Shown: positions 23,936 through 36,430 of the stretch, in pieces
Layout of the letters: every line of letters starts with the position of its first letter
Position numbering within the stretch: position 1 is the first letter of the stretch
Origin: Diorhabda sublineata
Taxonomy: Eukaryota; Arthropoda; Insecta; Coleoptera; Chrysomelidae
Assembly: GCF_026230105.1 (NCBI RefSeq)
Contig: NC_079478.1
Location: forward strand, 13,035,653 to 13,099,652
Length of the DNA: 64,000 bases
Direction: 5' to 3'
Notes under the pieces: generated by a model
What the model was told of the DNA's origin: nothing
Seen by the model: only the letters and a program-made list of their open reading frames with translations
Databases searched by the model: none
Program-made: the position numbers and the translations under genes

Positions 23936-26109
23936 TTTTTTTTAACATAAGCCCTTCAAATAGAAGTATTGTATCACTTAACGATGACAAATTTTTTCCA
24001 TTCACTGAAAACGGTCACTATTGATGGCTGCCAAACAAATATTAAACAACGTGGCCTCTTCAAACTAGAAACGTATGCTGTACAGATTGTGTACTTTTTA
24101 ATAAAGTCGTATTTTTCAAATAAATACCACCATATCTAGGTCAGGCTAGGTACTTCTAGGATTATTCTCGTACATAATGGTTTTTAATTCATCTCCGTTG
24201 ATAGGTGTCTTTTTAGCATATCAGTTGATCATGGTGATTATGACCAAAATATACATGCATTCTCTACGTTGTTCATATTTTTGTCAGTCAATGTATGTTT
24301 TAAGTTGTAATCAACATAATATATATCCGTCTTCATATATATAACAAATGAGGCCATAAAGTTCTTTTTTGGAGTATATATTAACCGAAGTTATTATATG
24401 ATACAACATCTTGTGGTGGTAGTTGTCAAGTTTTATGATAAAAACTGCGCGAATGAAGAAAATTACATTTCCAATTCATGAAGTGGTAAAAGCATAACGG
24501 AGAAGACACTCAGATTATTCTATGCATTAATAAATTTAAAAAGCGGCAAAAGTAGCTAGCGATAATGTTTCAAATAATGTGACTGTTCACTTTATAACTT
24601 CATAGATATCCTAGCAAACGAGGAGCGACATTTTGCAAAGAGACATGAAGAACGACTTCACAGACATAAGAACATCGGCGCAATTTAGCTACTGAACCTT
24701 TTGGAATTTTCCTATGATTTGATGAATGATAAGACAATGTCGACTTGAATTCTGGAACAGTACTTATATACGAATTGAAAAAACATTGAGGTAATTACGT
24801 GTTTATCCTAGAGAAGATTCCATATTACAAATGTTTCACTGCCGTCATAAGGAAAATTTACGTTTTACCGTTTTAAATTTGACATCGTAACATTTACAGC
24901 GATGCAATGGTATTTTTTTGTACGGCAAATTGAGCGATAATTATCAGTGAAATTTAGCTACTGGACCAACATGAGATAGACAGAAGACGTAAAAGAATAA
25001 AATTTTTTGAACTTGTATAATGGTGAAAAGGCAAATCATAGATATTAGATGTAGTTACATTATCTCATGAGGCGCAGCAGTGTTTTGCCTGAAGTGAGTG
25101 TTCAACTTTAAAAGCTCTGAATTTTGCTCCCGAAATAATACTATTTTTTTTATTTGGAAAGTAACTCCTGTTCATTCTCATAATGAGACTCTTACCATTT
25201 AGGAAATTTCTTCCTCACTTGAAGATTTTTGGAGGATATCGATACAAAAAAATCAAACGACTACAAATCTGTATAAGTCTTAAAAATTTCACAAATTGAA
25301 TAAGCTCATTTATCTCACTTATCTCACTTTTTAGCAAGATAGGCAGTTTACCCAGTTGTTCTTATCTCATCTCGTTATATAACTTGTGTACGCAGTTTCC
25401 TTACAAACTTTTCCACATATCTTCATAATGATCGTATAGATTGATAATACTTATCGAATAACTCCGACGTAATTGTTATTATCTATTTAAAAAACTTCTA
25501 CGCTTCCATGAAACTTCGTTCAAAAAAAAACTAAGAGAGATTTTAATGAACTAGCAAGGCGTTGAAAATTTTTGTCGATATTTAACAAGAATACGAAGCT
25601 AAATACGTAAAGTAGTTGTGTAATGAGAAGTTAAGTCGGTAACTTGTTGTAGTTATTAAATATTTTCAAGTGACGTACCCAGTAACAAGACTTTTTAATT
25701 AGGTGCAGGTAACTTTGGAAAATTTGATCAAAAAGTTGAATTTCTGTCAATCAATAGATAAATGTTGAAATAAAAAAAAATTTTCATCACACTATAAGTG
25801 CCGCCGGTACACAGAAACGCAAAAAGGTTGGTTTTTCTAATATTATCGGGTACTTTGATGAATGGTTTTTGTTTAAAATACCTTCACAAAAGATTGTTCT
25901 AAGTACACCCTTTATTTATTTTGAGCTTGTTAACAAGAATTGATGGTTGCGTAAGAATTTTCTAATTTAATATTTATTGTTTATTCTTAGATTTTCTCTT
26001 AAATTTAGTAGATGCTGTAAATGGGAAACTGTTAACATTTGAACTATGGACGTTGTTCTGATACAAAATGAGTAATTTACCAGCTACTTCTGTGGCTAGA
26101 GATAAAACA
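23936..26109. other. no recognisable gene
   Basis: No confident protein match. LANEERHFAKRHEERLHRH at about 24611-24670 (+) looks protein-like and recalls LINE C-termini, but I cannot name it. Confidence 0.4.
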
Positions 26110-26412
26110 TTGATGGACACCCCTGTCGCTCAGTCAGTCGTGCATTTGGTGTTTCGGCGCTCCAAAACTCGAGAGTTCATCAAGTAGCAAAGCTAGCATT
26201 TGCTCAGGAGCACCATTATTAGACAAATGAGTAGAATCAATTTTTTTTCAGTAACGAAAACCAGTATTGCTTTAATTTCCTGGATGGAAGGAGGAGAATA
26301 TGGAGACATGGAGGCTAACGATACCACCAAACAAATTTAACCGGAGCTGGGCGAAAAAGCATGGTCATATATGATTACGCTCGTTCCCACATTGCGCACA
26401 TAACGAGAGACT
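26110..26412 (+). pseudogene. Tc1-like transposase fragment (decayed)
   Basis: Plus-strand pieces: AKLAFAQEHHY (LRFAQEH block), FFFSNENQYC (from FSDESRF, first Asp to Asn), FLDGRRRIWRHGG (DGRRRVWRRxGE block), then after a deletion MVIYDYARSHIAHITRDF (from MHDNARPH, second Asp box). The order is right but most of the protein is absent. It abuts the LINE at 26430-27165. Confidence 0.75.
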
Positions 26413-26429
26413 TCACATCATCATCATGA

Positions 26430-27165
26430 AGCCTTTCAATCCTTAGGATTATGGCTATCGCTTATAGCGATTTCTTGAGGTGGATTGTTTTATTCATAGT
26501 TTATCGTTTGTCATGGTTGTTTTTGTTATTATTTTCCATTCCTTTCGGCTCCGACATTTTGCCCTTCAGTTCTCTATATTAAGTGCTCTTATGTCCTCTA
26601 TTTAGCTTCCTCAAGTCTTTCTCGGCCTAGCTCTTTTTCTTGGCCACAATGGGGTCCATTGCTTTATTCTTTTGATCATTTCAGTTGGTTTTTTTTCTCA
26701 TTATATGTTCAATCCAATTAAATCTCTATGCTTTTATGTATCTCACTATATTTTCCTTATCAAGCTCTTTCTCTATTTCTTCGTTTTATTTTGCTCTCCA
26801 TTCTCCCACTGTGTTGTGTTTGGACCTGTTATAGTTCTCATTATCTCTTGGATCTTTTAAGTTCTTCTTCTTCCCTTTTGTTGATTACTGTTGTTTCCAT
26901 TTTCTATAGACTTCATCTTCTTCGTTTTCTTGTACTACCTCTGTTAGTGTTATTGATAAACGTAACATATTTGTTCTTAATTCTCATTCTCAAAGTTGCT
27001 ATTTTCCATTTTCTTCCTTACGTAGAATCCTACCCTCTTATTTCCACTTTTTGATACCCCGCTGCATAGGAATATGCATTTTTGTTTTTTTATATCTTCC
27101 GCTTTTTCCCATCTCGTTTCTAGTATCGCCGTGATGTCAATGTCGTACTTCACATCACTGAAATT
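26430..27165 (-). mobile_element. LINE (non-LTR retrotransposon), internally deleted
   Basis: On the minus strand DIDITAILETRWEKAEDIK and VSKSGNKRVGFYVRK (about 27145-27020) match the start of the apurinic-like endonuclease (xILAxQETRW...GVGFxV). The middle and the RT are missing. It then resumes with FNWIEHIMRKK (about 26735-26700), RARPRKT, stop, and IEDIRALNIEN with AKCRSRKEWK (about 26620-26540). That is the conserved tail GRPRKRW...DIxxLxIxxWR of insect LINEs. The large plus-strand frames here are antisense shadows. Confidence 0.8.
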
Positions 27166-27423
27166 AAACTGAAGTAAAAATTGTAATTAAAATTACAGGA
27201 GATAAAATAAAGTAGCTTACCAACAAAATAATGATTTTTTATTAAATTTATGGACAATATTGTGGTTCATAATAATAGCTCATGAGATATTTACAAATCC
27301 GCTGTCGCATTGGAAGCAGATACGATTTCATCAAGTAGTTGATGACAATAGAAATAAGAAGTATTTTATATATATAATCATATATCATCATATATATCGT
27401 ATTTTAATGTTTTAAATCAATGT
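27166..27423. other. no recognisable gene
   Basis: Short AT-rich spacer with a TATA/CATA-rich tract at 27366-27400. Confidence 0.4.
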
Positions 27424-27890
27424 TCAGCTAGCTTTTTAAGACCATTCTATGGGCTTATATGCAAAAAATGGATGCACCCTATTTTCAACATCTGCTTTAG
27501 TTTCAAAGTTTTTACCATGCAAGGATTTCCAATGGATAAATAGTACTCTAGCGGTACAATGTCGTGATTAAATGATGAATGTTGTAGGAGTTCAATAACA
27601 CCAAGTTCTTCGATCTTATTCTGCGTAACTTTCGCAGTATATGGTTTACCATTATGTTGTTCTAAGAGAAACTGCTTTCAGTTGACTAAACCTGGATATT
27701 TCTCAGATAAAACCTCATATATTCGAATACGCCGTCAAGTTTATACCTGGCAATGCTAGATCGACCGCTTGAAATATCTCCAAAGGACACAAACCTTCAT
27801 AATTCCACCAGACACACAACAAGATTTTTCGTTCTTACGCGACGGGTTCTAGTAATTGTCCTAAACCAATGATGTGCTGTTCCCTCATTA
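27424..27890 (-). pseudogene. mariner-like transposase, C-terminal half (decayed)
   Basis: Minus strand: ERKILLCVWWNYEGL (about 27830-27790), the VLLCVWWDxxGxI strand. Then EQHNGKPYTAKVTQNKIEEL and GVIELLQHSSFNHDI (about 27665-27560), from QQDNAxPHTAxxT...ELLPHPxYSPDL, with the second catalytic Asp changed to His (EQHNG). Then LHGKNFETKADVENRVHPFF and AYKPIEW (about 27525-27440). Two frameshifts and stops interrupt it. By motif wording this differs from the mariner copies at 7.3, 15.9 and 23.3 kb. Confidence 0.85.
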
Positions 27891-28720
27891 ACTATGTTTT
27901 CCCCTTCCTCCCATGGCTGCTTTAAACTTTTGTAACAATATGTTTGAGTTTAGGAATTGGATAAGAATTTTCACGTATGAAAATTGACATTCCTTATTAT
28001 ACTATTTTGAAAACCACAAATCATTTATAGATATATTTCTAATAACTTGTTTTCTAGATTCAACATCATATTCTCCAAATACACTACTATGTCGAATGTA
28101 GCAAAATTGACAAAAAATGTTTCCAGTCACGATGTAAACGTTGCTTCATTCTATAGGTAACGACCTTGTTTTTCGCTTTGACTCAAGTTTGTTTCATATG
28201 TTCATTGTGTGATTTGTTTGTTATTCTGACATCGTTCAACGTAACATTGTTTGGTGTTTGGTCAATTCATTTGAGATTTTGTCATTGCGGTATGCTGGAG
28301 GCAAGTCAGTGGCGTACTACCATATCTAAATAAATACGAAAAGGTTCGAATAATAATGAGTTAATTCCATTTACTACTGTTTAACACAAGTTTAATAAAT
28401 TTCTTAAGGCAAAATTTTATATCAACAAAGATGATCATTCATATCATTTCTTCTGTCTTAAATTTTCTAAATTGGATAATAGGTCCATGGAATCAAAGAT
28501 TTATATTTTGGGGATAATTCAGTAAAAAATAATAATTAATTCGATTCAGATAATGAATGCCAGTTAAAAAACGATATATATGCCATATTATATAGTTTCT
28601 TGACTGGACAGTTTCTTTAACTTCTATTGGTGTTATAGAAAAATCATTTTCATTGACTATACCAATTTTTAATTGGTTTTTTAACCCAATTTAATACAAA
28701 ATATCAAAACATTGCGAAAT
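27891..28720. other. no recognisable gene
   Basis: Nothing recognised. CAGTGGCGTACTACC at about 28303 resembles a hAT terminus without an obvious partner. Confidence 0.4.
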
Positions 28721-28754
28721 AAACGCACACAAACAATAATGTTTGTGTGCGTTT
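28721..28754. repeat. perfect 14-bp stem hairpin
   Basis: AAACGCACACAAAC, a 6-nt spacer AATAAT, then GTTTGTGTGCGTTT. All 14 pairs match, in sharp contrast to the decayed surroundings. Confidence 0.9.
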
Positions 28755-28857
28755 CAATCAAGTTTATCTTGTTTCAAAAGCTAATTTATAAATTGTTTTG
28801 AAAAATATTGTATGTTAAAAAACAAATATACGAGATGACATACACTTCTACTTCCAG

Positions 28858-28922
28858 TCTTTGATTGTTCAATGTAGATGCTCCGTGCCTTCCAACTGCA
28901 GGTTCCGGGTTCTAATCTGATA
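28858..28922 (+). repeat. tRNA-Gly(TCC)-like sequence (SINE head or tRNA pseudogene)
   Basis: GATTGTTCAATGTAGATGCTC resembles a D-arm with A box. GTGCCTTCCAACTGC resembles the anticodon arm of tRNA-Gly(TCC). GGTTCCGGGTTCTAATCTG resembles a T-arm with B box. Order and spacing fit a tRNA, but the acceptor stem does not pair, so it is not a working tRNA. It is either a tRNA-derived SINE head or a pseudogene. Confidence 0.5.
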
Positions 28923-31900
28923 TAAGAAAATTCACAATTTCTTTTCATATGTATGGGTCTGAATTGAAAATATGTATATGAATATGATGGTGCAATTCTT
29001 ACATACACCAAAAACCTAGGTATAATGCTCTGTTATACAGCTCATACTAAAAAGACAAAATAGGAACTTGGAATTACATAGGAAAGTGTATTAGCTCATA
29101 GTGAGGAACTTCAATCACATAATAAGAATCTGCTACTATATAAGCAAATATTAAAACTAGTGTAGACAACTACAAACACACAAATATAAGGAATATTGTC
29201 GATGTTTCCTGGTAATCGAAATAGCCATTTCCAAAGCGACCTGAAGATGGAAACTATGGAACAGGCTATAATTAATTTAGCCAAAAGAAACAAAAGGGGC
29301 CACATAAAAATTTGCATCCAGCTGCTAGACAACACAGTAATAGAAAAAAATACTTAAAAGGACCATATCATTTAAGTTAGTTAAGTGAAGTGAAAGGCCG
29401 AAGGCACAGCATAGTGCATTTTTATAGGTTTTAAGTTCAGTGTCACCACATTAGCCACACCATAAGAACACCTTAGATTAAGTTAAAATCAATTTGCTCA
29501 TTGGTCGGTTTTGACCATATTATAAAGTAATAAAATTCCATATAGGTGTTTTTATATTGAAAAAATATTTTCATCATTAAAGTGAGAATTATGAATCTTG
29601 TCTTGTTGATCACATTCACTTTAAAAGTTGATCTCCACACAGTTCTCCCTCATCAAAATAAAATGATATATCAATTATTATTTATCAGTTTGTTTATCTA
29701 CTGATCAAAATAAAATAATTTATTTATATTGAAGGTGATATGATGATACCAAGTTTTTTATTTCTATCAGGTTTATTATTAATTTTTCTTTATAAGTCAA
29801 GAAGAAATATGTTGAAACATAGTTTAATACTCATGCCTTATGTCTTCTATCCATTAACATAATATACGATGAACCATTACAAGATTTTTTTTAAATTGAA
29901 AATATATTCCAAACATATAGTTTGAAACCTTTGTGAAAAGCATTTTCATAGTATCCCGGTTATAAAAACTTTGGCCAAAAAGTAATTACAGACATTTCCA
30001 AATTACAATGACACATATCAAAATTGAACTTCAATCTTCTTGAACTACTTTCTTTTTCTAAACAACTTTCTATCGCTAAAACAACACTAGAGACTATTTG
30101 AAATTATTTCTCTATCATCCATGATATGTCAGAGAAGCAATTCATAATTAAAAAGCGAGTAGACAAGTTGAAAACTAGCTTCATAACAAACTTTGTATAT
30201 CTCATCAATAAGTGAAATCATAATTCAAGGGAAGCAAATTATAAAGGAACATCATTTGTCGATATTTAAATTCATTTGTGCCCTGTAAAGTGTGCATTCT
30301 CACTTTTAGCAAAGTGAAACGAGAGCGTAAGTAGAACTTCCCAGACGAAGGTGAATGGTTCAAATTCTAATTACCTTCTCGGGAGATTCATTAATCACAA
30401 ACTCGCGTAATTGCATTCCCTAAGTTTGTACATACGTATTATAGAAGCTCCACAGCTCACGAGCTAAAGCTCGATTTCTTCCTCGCTATCCTCAGGCACA
30501 AACAAACTAATACTGATCTGATAACTCAACAAAAACCCTTTACGACGTTATTATTTCTTCAATTACAGAGGTTAAAATGTTGAAGTTACTATCTTGAAAC
30601 TTTGTTACTGCTGGGAGTTCTCGCGCGGTCTAAAAGTTACGATTTTGTTTCATTCAAATTAAGCATGAGTTAACCCGAGGCTTCGAAGCAGAAGAACATG
30701 GGAGGAGTTACATAAAACAAGGTAAGGTGGCAAATTTTAGATAATATCATTAGAAGAACTTGGAATCTTTTTAACCGTTAAAGTATGCCAGAAATAAATA
30801 TTTAGATAACTTATTCAAACTCTACAGTGTGGATTTCATTCTGTTGGTGTCAATAAAATATCATGTTCAAATAGTAAAAATGTGTCAGAAAAAGTTTCGG
30901 TCCAAGTGAACTCATTTTATTTATATAGAGACTTTTTAATCTCTATATATGATAAAATCTTAGTATGGGGTTGAAAAGGTTTATGAACTGAATGAGACTA
31001 ATTCTTTATATCAGTTTTATTCTATTAACCCTACAATTGCATGTTGTCTGCTTCAAAGTCATCCCCTATGCCACACAGCCTTAAAAGTGGTACTTCTTCT
31101 CTTCATAGTAGTGCTGAAACTCGGATACTAAGACAACTTTTAGATGATTCACACAATGTCCTCTCATATGAGTTCTTAATATAAAGAAGAAGCCAGGGAT
31201 GTAATGGATTTAAGAGCTACAGGAATGTTTTAGTGACCAAAAACGCTTTTTATTGGTCCTACGCAGATTTCCAATGGGATATTGATCAAATTTAATCGCT
31301 TTCCGATCACTCTGATTGTAAACTGACAATATAAATGGCCAATTCAAGGACTCTGTGGACATTTCAATTGATCGAGGGCTTCCACTTTCATCGACTCTTG
31401 TCCTTCTAGAATTCTATTAATCTATCGAAACAGCTGGACTCCTGACAAAATACATTGACTTCACCAAATTCATAGTAAACGTCTATTGTACGGTATCTGT
31501 AGCCTCTCCAAGTCTCGTGCTTCCAATGTTGTTGTATCGATTTATACAGTGCGAGTCCACATTATTCAGGTTTAACACCTGATTTTTTCTTGGTGTTTCC
31601 GTAGTGGGATTGTACCAAAATTAAAGTGTACTAACTCTAATATATTCTGAGCTTTCGAATACTTATGTATATCTCCTGAAAAACATTAAATTCATTAACT
31701 TCAAAATTCATTAATCAAATTGACGCTCGATAGAAATATTAATTGATTGAAATATTGATTTTGGTTGCTATAGAAATCGTTATTAATGTTCATTAGCTAG
31801 ATTATGAGTGACGATGAATTTTTAAAGGTTAGATAAGGTTAGTTTGTTGTGAATGATGTTGAATATTGATTGGTTAGTTTATGAATCGCATTAAATTTTA

Positions 31901-34139
31901 TAGGTTGTTATGAATAGAATTTTAAATTTCAAGTACATTGGTCTTCATTTTTTTCGGTTTTCCTGTGATATCCATTCCATTAATTTCTTTGGTAATCTTG
32001 CTTCTGTGAACATACCATACCGTTTGTTTCCTTCCTTTCAATGTTATAACTGTCTCTTCTACACCATTTGTTCCTCAATTCTCTCATTAGTCACTCTTTT
32101 AAATCTTTATATCCTAGAAGCCCTTCTTGTTGGATTTTATGGATGAATAAAAAACTGTTAACCGTATATGCTATTTAGTTTTTTTAATACTTCAAGTTGC
32201 CAATCAGAATTTATACAAATTAAGGCTATAATAGTTTTCATGTGAATAAATTTGAAAGAGATGTAACATTTCAAGTTATTGAAAAAATTGATATTCTTGA
32301 GATAACGATCTGTTACTGTTACTATTACGATAACTACACTGTACATAAATCTTATTGATTTACGCAATTTATCAAAAATATTCAAAGGTCGAAAGTTTAA
32401 TTTGAAATCCCTTTCTCGGTATCTTAAATCCAATAACATGCTATACGTTTAAAGGAGCCTTTATGATATAATATGAAAGCCTCTTAGATACAAATATCAA
32501 AGTCTAACAGTTTGAATGACTGGAAAGCCTTCCGGTATAATAACTTCCCTTCAATTGATCTGTGAAAATAACCATATAAGCTTTAACTATGTTTCTTTCA
32601 TAAGAGAGATGTTTAAAAGTTATTAACTAGGATTTCCACATTTATCAACATTTCTTAACATCAAAATCATTACCATTCCTTAAAAATATTCCATTGAATC
32701 AACTAAGTTACTCATATGTTAAACAATAAAAAAACTCGTTTTGGTATATGTTTCAATTTCAAGATAGCGCGTGTATATTTAAGAGGATGAGGCTTTTCGA
32801 ACGGCACCCCAAATTGTCGTTTACAGAAGACATTATTCCAGAATATATTTTGTATTAATATATTTAAAATGAAAACGCAAACGAAGGAAATACTGCTGAG
32901 TCTGCCGACAACTTTTGAATTAAATTATTATTCAAATGAAAAGGCAACGATGGCGGGGACAGAATGAGAGAAAGAGCGAAAGATACACTGTAAAAAATTG
33001 GAAAATAACTTTGAAGTTACGTAAAAACATTTGTAAAATTAAACTGGGCTTAAACTAAGCTTAAATCGCATCTCATAATCATCAAGTAATTTCTGACACT
33101 TGTCACTAGTGCGAAATTGGTATGGTAATAGAAGTACCAGATGGTTCAGGATGATTGTGTGTGGTGAAGAAACAATTTTTTCCTCATTGATGCAGACATA
33201 ATGCAAAAACCGATTCGTGAAAGTACACGGTACTTCAACTATAGAAATCAACATGGCATAAAATGAAAAAATGATTCAAAATATCCAATCAACTGCTCAA
33301 ATCCTTATCGTTGTGCATTGTTTCATATTCCTTAAACTAACTTTCATATCAATCCATAAACTTGTGACGATTCTTATATTATCAACTCTTCGGGATTGGT
33401 TGTCTACTCTCTGTTCCAAACCTACACATCAAATGCTTAAGCTTGATGGATTATCTGTCTCATTTGATTTAATATTTTCAAAAAACAACTTATAATTTAT
33501 TGTGAAGCATCAAGTCTACCAATTATACATTCAGAAATTGCACACTGAAAAGAAATTGTTTCCTCACAGAAATCAATACGATATTGAAGAAATTATTAAA
33601 ATGATCGAGAAGTTATCGTGGCCAAGCCATCGCCTAGGATATCTTGCATCAGCATCCTCTTCCGTGAGAGTCCAGATTTGGAACCCAGTGCCTATAAACT
33701 ATTGAAGGTATACTTATCTAGTACACCGTTATCTTAATAGTTATTTGAACATCCAAGACCTGGCTCTATGAACCTGATTTATACTAATAGGGGTTGAATA
33801 AGTTGATTCTACGTTTTGAGAAATGCCTATATGAATAGATTTGTTGAGTATTTCTGTAAGAATAAGCACCCAACACTCTTAAATTTGTTTCTTGTTACCC
33901 ATTTATCCTTAAATATTTATATAACCTCTTGAAACATCGTTTATTAACACAGTGAATTCATGTAATTGATCAAATTTCTATCATTAAAATAAAGATTGAA
34001 AATATAACTATGGTGACTATGGTTGGTGACTTTACTTAATTCAAATTCTCGCACACAAGACTGGGATTAAGATTGATTGGCTAAAGGTCAGATTTTGAAA
34101 GAGCCACTTATAATTTCTGGCAAAACATGTTTATTGGGG
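28923..34139. other. no recognisable gene (5.2 kb)
   Basis: Long AT-rich stretch without any frame I can assign. The stretch 31040-31640 is less AT-rich and ends on the minus strand in GDDFEADNMQL plus a stop, reminiscent of a mariner C-terminus, but the rest cannot be placed. ORFs up to 93 codons (e.g. 32158-32439 on minus) have no motif. Confidence 0.45.
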
Positions 34140-34480
34140 TTAGGACGTCCTGCGTTCTGATGCCTATTTGGCATTGTTTTCAAATGTTGTAGTCTTCCTA
34201 TTTCAGTCCTCTCTCGCTTATTAAGTTTCTGTGGCTTCTATTTTCCTCTTCATTCGTTCTTTTAGCTGCCACGTCTCTGACCCATAAATTAACGTGGATT
34301 ATTTGATCTTGGTATCATATATTCTCATTTTTCTTTGTTTGTCTATCTGTTTAGTTCATAGGATTATTAAGTACTTCTATTATCTATTTATCCTTGATTT
34401 TATTTCGACGTTATCGGTCTCTTCTTTATTAAAATTTAAGCGTAAATATGTATAGCTATCACATTTTTTCATTGTAAAAT
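34140..34480 (-). pseudogene. LINE reverse-transcriptase C-terminal fragment
   Basis: Minus strand: CDSYTYLRLNFNKEETDNVE with IKSRINR (about 34470-34380), the YLGxxFxxxGxxxxEIxxRI block after the RT palm. Then KQRKMRIYDT (about 34330) and LIYGSETWQLKERMKRKIEA (about 34290-34230), the YGSETW block. One or two frameshifts break it. Neither endonuclease nor palm motifs are present. Confidence 0.75.
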
Positions 34481-35116
34481 ATTAATCATGCGTTCCAAAT
34501 ATATGAGACAAAGTTTACCTTCGGTCACTAAGTATAATAACTTATTTATCGAAACGCACATTAGGTAGTATACAGGGTGCTCAGCGAAAACATATTGTAT
34601 CGTTATCATTTATAATATCACTATGTAACTTGTACATAACTTGTACACTATGTGTATCATAATTTTTTGACAGTGTAGAGAAAACCGCAGCTCTAGCCAG
34701 CAAAATCTATTCCCGGAAAAAGAAGATGTATTTTACGCTTCCCCTGTCATTTCCTGTATAGCTTCACGGAACACTACGCTGACCGCAAACGCTTGCCGAA
34801 ATTACATTTGAATAAAAACGGGCCTCTGTGTGATGGCTGACTGTGCCATCGTGGTAAAGACTATTTTCCTATCCTTTAGATCGTTTACTTTAAAATTTAC
34901 ATAAAGTAGTTATATTGTTACTATTCCTTGATATCTAAATATATTCATATCACTGTGTTAAACGGTGTAATTGTGAGTGTTGGCGTAGTGGCATTGTAAA
35001 CAATGTATTCAGTATAACTCTGAATTTCATTTGTAAATTATCCACAATCATAGGCACAAAAAATCAGGTCAAAAGAACCATTTTAAAAGATTTTCAAATT
35101 ACAGGAGAAATCTGAT
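34481..35116. other. no gene; pieces of repeats
   Basis: TATACAGGGTGCTCAGCG at about 34571 looks like a solitary mariner/MITE terminus. Positions 34962-35015 are a dispersed repeat whose inverted partner lies at about 53105-53160. Confidence 0.45.
34962..35015. repeat. dispersed repeat, copy 1 (inverted partner at about 53105-53160)
   Basis: GTGTAATTGTGAGTGTTGGC, then GTGGCA and CAATGT. The reverse complement of 53105-53160 reads GTGTAATTGTAAGTGTTGGT, then GTGGCA and CAATGT in the same order. Confidence 0.6.
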
Positions 35117-35180
35117 GATCCGGCACGTTCGGGACCGGCTCGGTGCCGGACTACCAAAAATTCCGGTCTTTCGGGTAGTG
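35117..35180. repeat. CCGG-rich terminal region of the Tigger element
   Basis: ATCCGGCACGTTCGGGACCGG, then GTGCCGGACTACC and ATTCCGGTCTTTCGGGT. Repeated TCCGG words next to the transposase 3' end suggest a pogo/Tigger terminal repeat. The opposite terminus was not found because the element's 5' part is missing. Confidence 0.5.
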
Positions 35181-35239
35181 ATAATAAGGTTAGGGTTAGA
35201 TTAATAATTAAAATATAAATACACTATGCAAATACATAC

Positions 35240-36430
35240 CAGAAAGTTTATTTTACATTCCATATAATATTATGTATATTGTACACGTACTGTTATACAT
35301 ATTTCTCTTAGATTTAAAAAAGTCACGAATGCCTTTTTGTTTTCTGCACTTATGACTTTTGGTATAAAATTTATTTCTAATGATATGGAAATCAATAATT
35401 TCTGAAGCACTGTAGCTAGTACTAGCATCATCAAAAGAGATAAACTTATTTAGTGATTCTGCAGTTTCTGCCCAGCTGATTTTTTTCTTTTCTTGCGTTT
35501 CGGCATCTGAGTCACTTTCTTCAAGATTATGAGTAAGCTGAGGGTTTAATACAATGTTGATAATGTCCTCATCGGTTAGTTTTTGTTCAACAGGCTCATT
35601 CTCGTCGATTAGAACCTACTCCTCTATCACATCTTCAGGCAGGTTTTTCAAGGGATTGTCAGTACTTCTAACGACATCCAATACTTTGGTCAGAGCGTCT
35701 TAATGGTTTTCTTCCTCATTGGTCTGTAGAGTTAGGTCAGATGCAGGGTTTGCAGCTGGCCAAAGTTTTGTCCAACATTTTTGGAGTGTTGTATTTTTTA
35801 CCTGGTTCCAAGACAGTGCAATAGCATAGACGGCATCTTTTACTGTAAACTTCTTTTGAAAATCAGTCACGTCACAGTCGCCATTTAACAGGCTTGAATA
35901 AAAGACCTTCTATAAAAGCATTTAAAATTTTGTATTACCCCTTGGTCCATGGGCTGAATCAAAGATATTACGTTAGGTGGAAACAGAGTAGTAACAATAT
36001 TTCCAGAAGCTAACTCAACTACTGGCGGGTGGGCATTGCAATTGTCCAAAAGAAGGATGGCTTTGGTATCTTCTGGCAGACCAAGGCTTTTGAAGGATTC
36101 CTTGAATTCACAAAGTGGTTAGTTGATTGAGCATCGTATTGGACAGACAAGTGTGTAACACTCTTAAAAGCCCTGGGTTTTGCAGATAACCTATCACAAA
36201 AGGGGTCACTTGGTGGTTTCCAGACGTATTAGTACATGTAAAACGGTTAATATGTCTTTGTTTTTCTTAAGACCCTTGGCTGCTTTCTCTCCTCCCCCAG
36301 CTAGATGTTGGTAAACATCGCCACAATAGCCCTGTTTCATCAGCAGGTGTTAAATCATCATCAGCCACGATTTTTTCAAATTCCGGACTGTTGGATGCCG
36401 GACTAATGTACGATGTGGTCATCTTGATAA
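35240..36430 (-). pseudogene. Tigger/pogo (jerky-like, DDE_1) transposase, C-terminal two-thirds (decayed)
   Basis: From 36395 downward: PEFEKIVADDDLTPADETGL (about 36395-36335), where DETGL carries the first catalytic Asp. Then GGGEKAAKGLKK, the STG/VTPFVIGY region, and FKESFKSLGLPEDTKAILLL leading to DNCNAHPP (about 36120-36025), the second Asp box. Then SGNIVTTLFPPNVISLIQPM to DQGVIQNFK (about 35995-35925), the third Asp box. An acidic tail follows (LTDEDIINIVLNPQ, EESDSDAETQEKKKISWAET), ending KQKGIRDFFK near 35320. All three DDD boxes are visible, but frameshifts and stops split the frame and the CENP-B-like DNA-binding N-terminus is absent. Confidence 0.85.

Noticed and set aside
24600..24700. 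LINE tail LANEERHFAKRHEERLHRH
   Set aside because: Protein-like but too short and without a second diagnostic block.
26672..27054. Overlapping plus-strand hydrophobic open frames that look like membrane proteins
   Set aside because: They are antisense to the LINE on the minus strand; pyrimidine-rich antisense gives Phe/Leu/Ser runs.
28303..28320. hAT terminus CAGTGGCGTAC
   Set aside because: No matching opposite end or coding remains within a plausible distance.
31040..31640. Mariner element on the minus strand ending GDDFEADNMQL
   Set aside because: Only the last dozen residues fit; the remainder does not match any transposase block I know.
36370..36400. Right terminal repeat of Tigger (TCCGGACT words)
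   Set aside because: These bases encode SPEF next to EKIVADDD in the transposase, so the CCGG word is coding coincidence.
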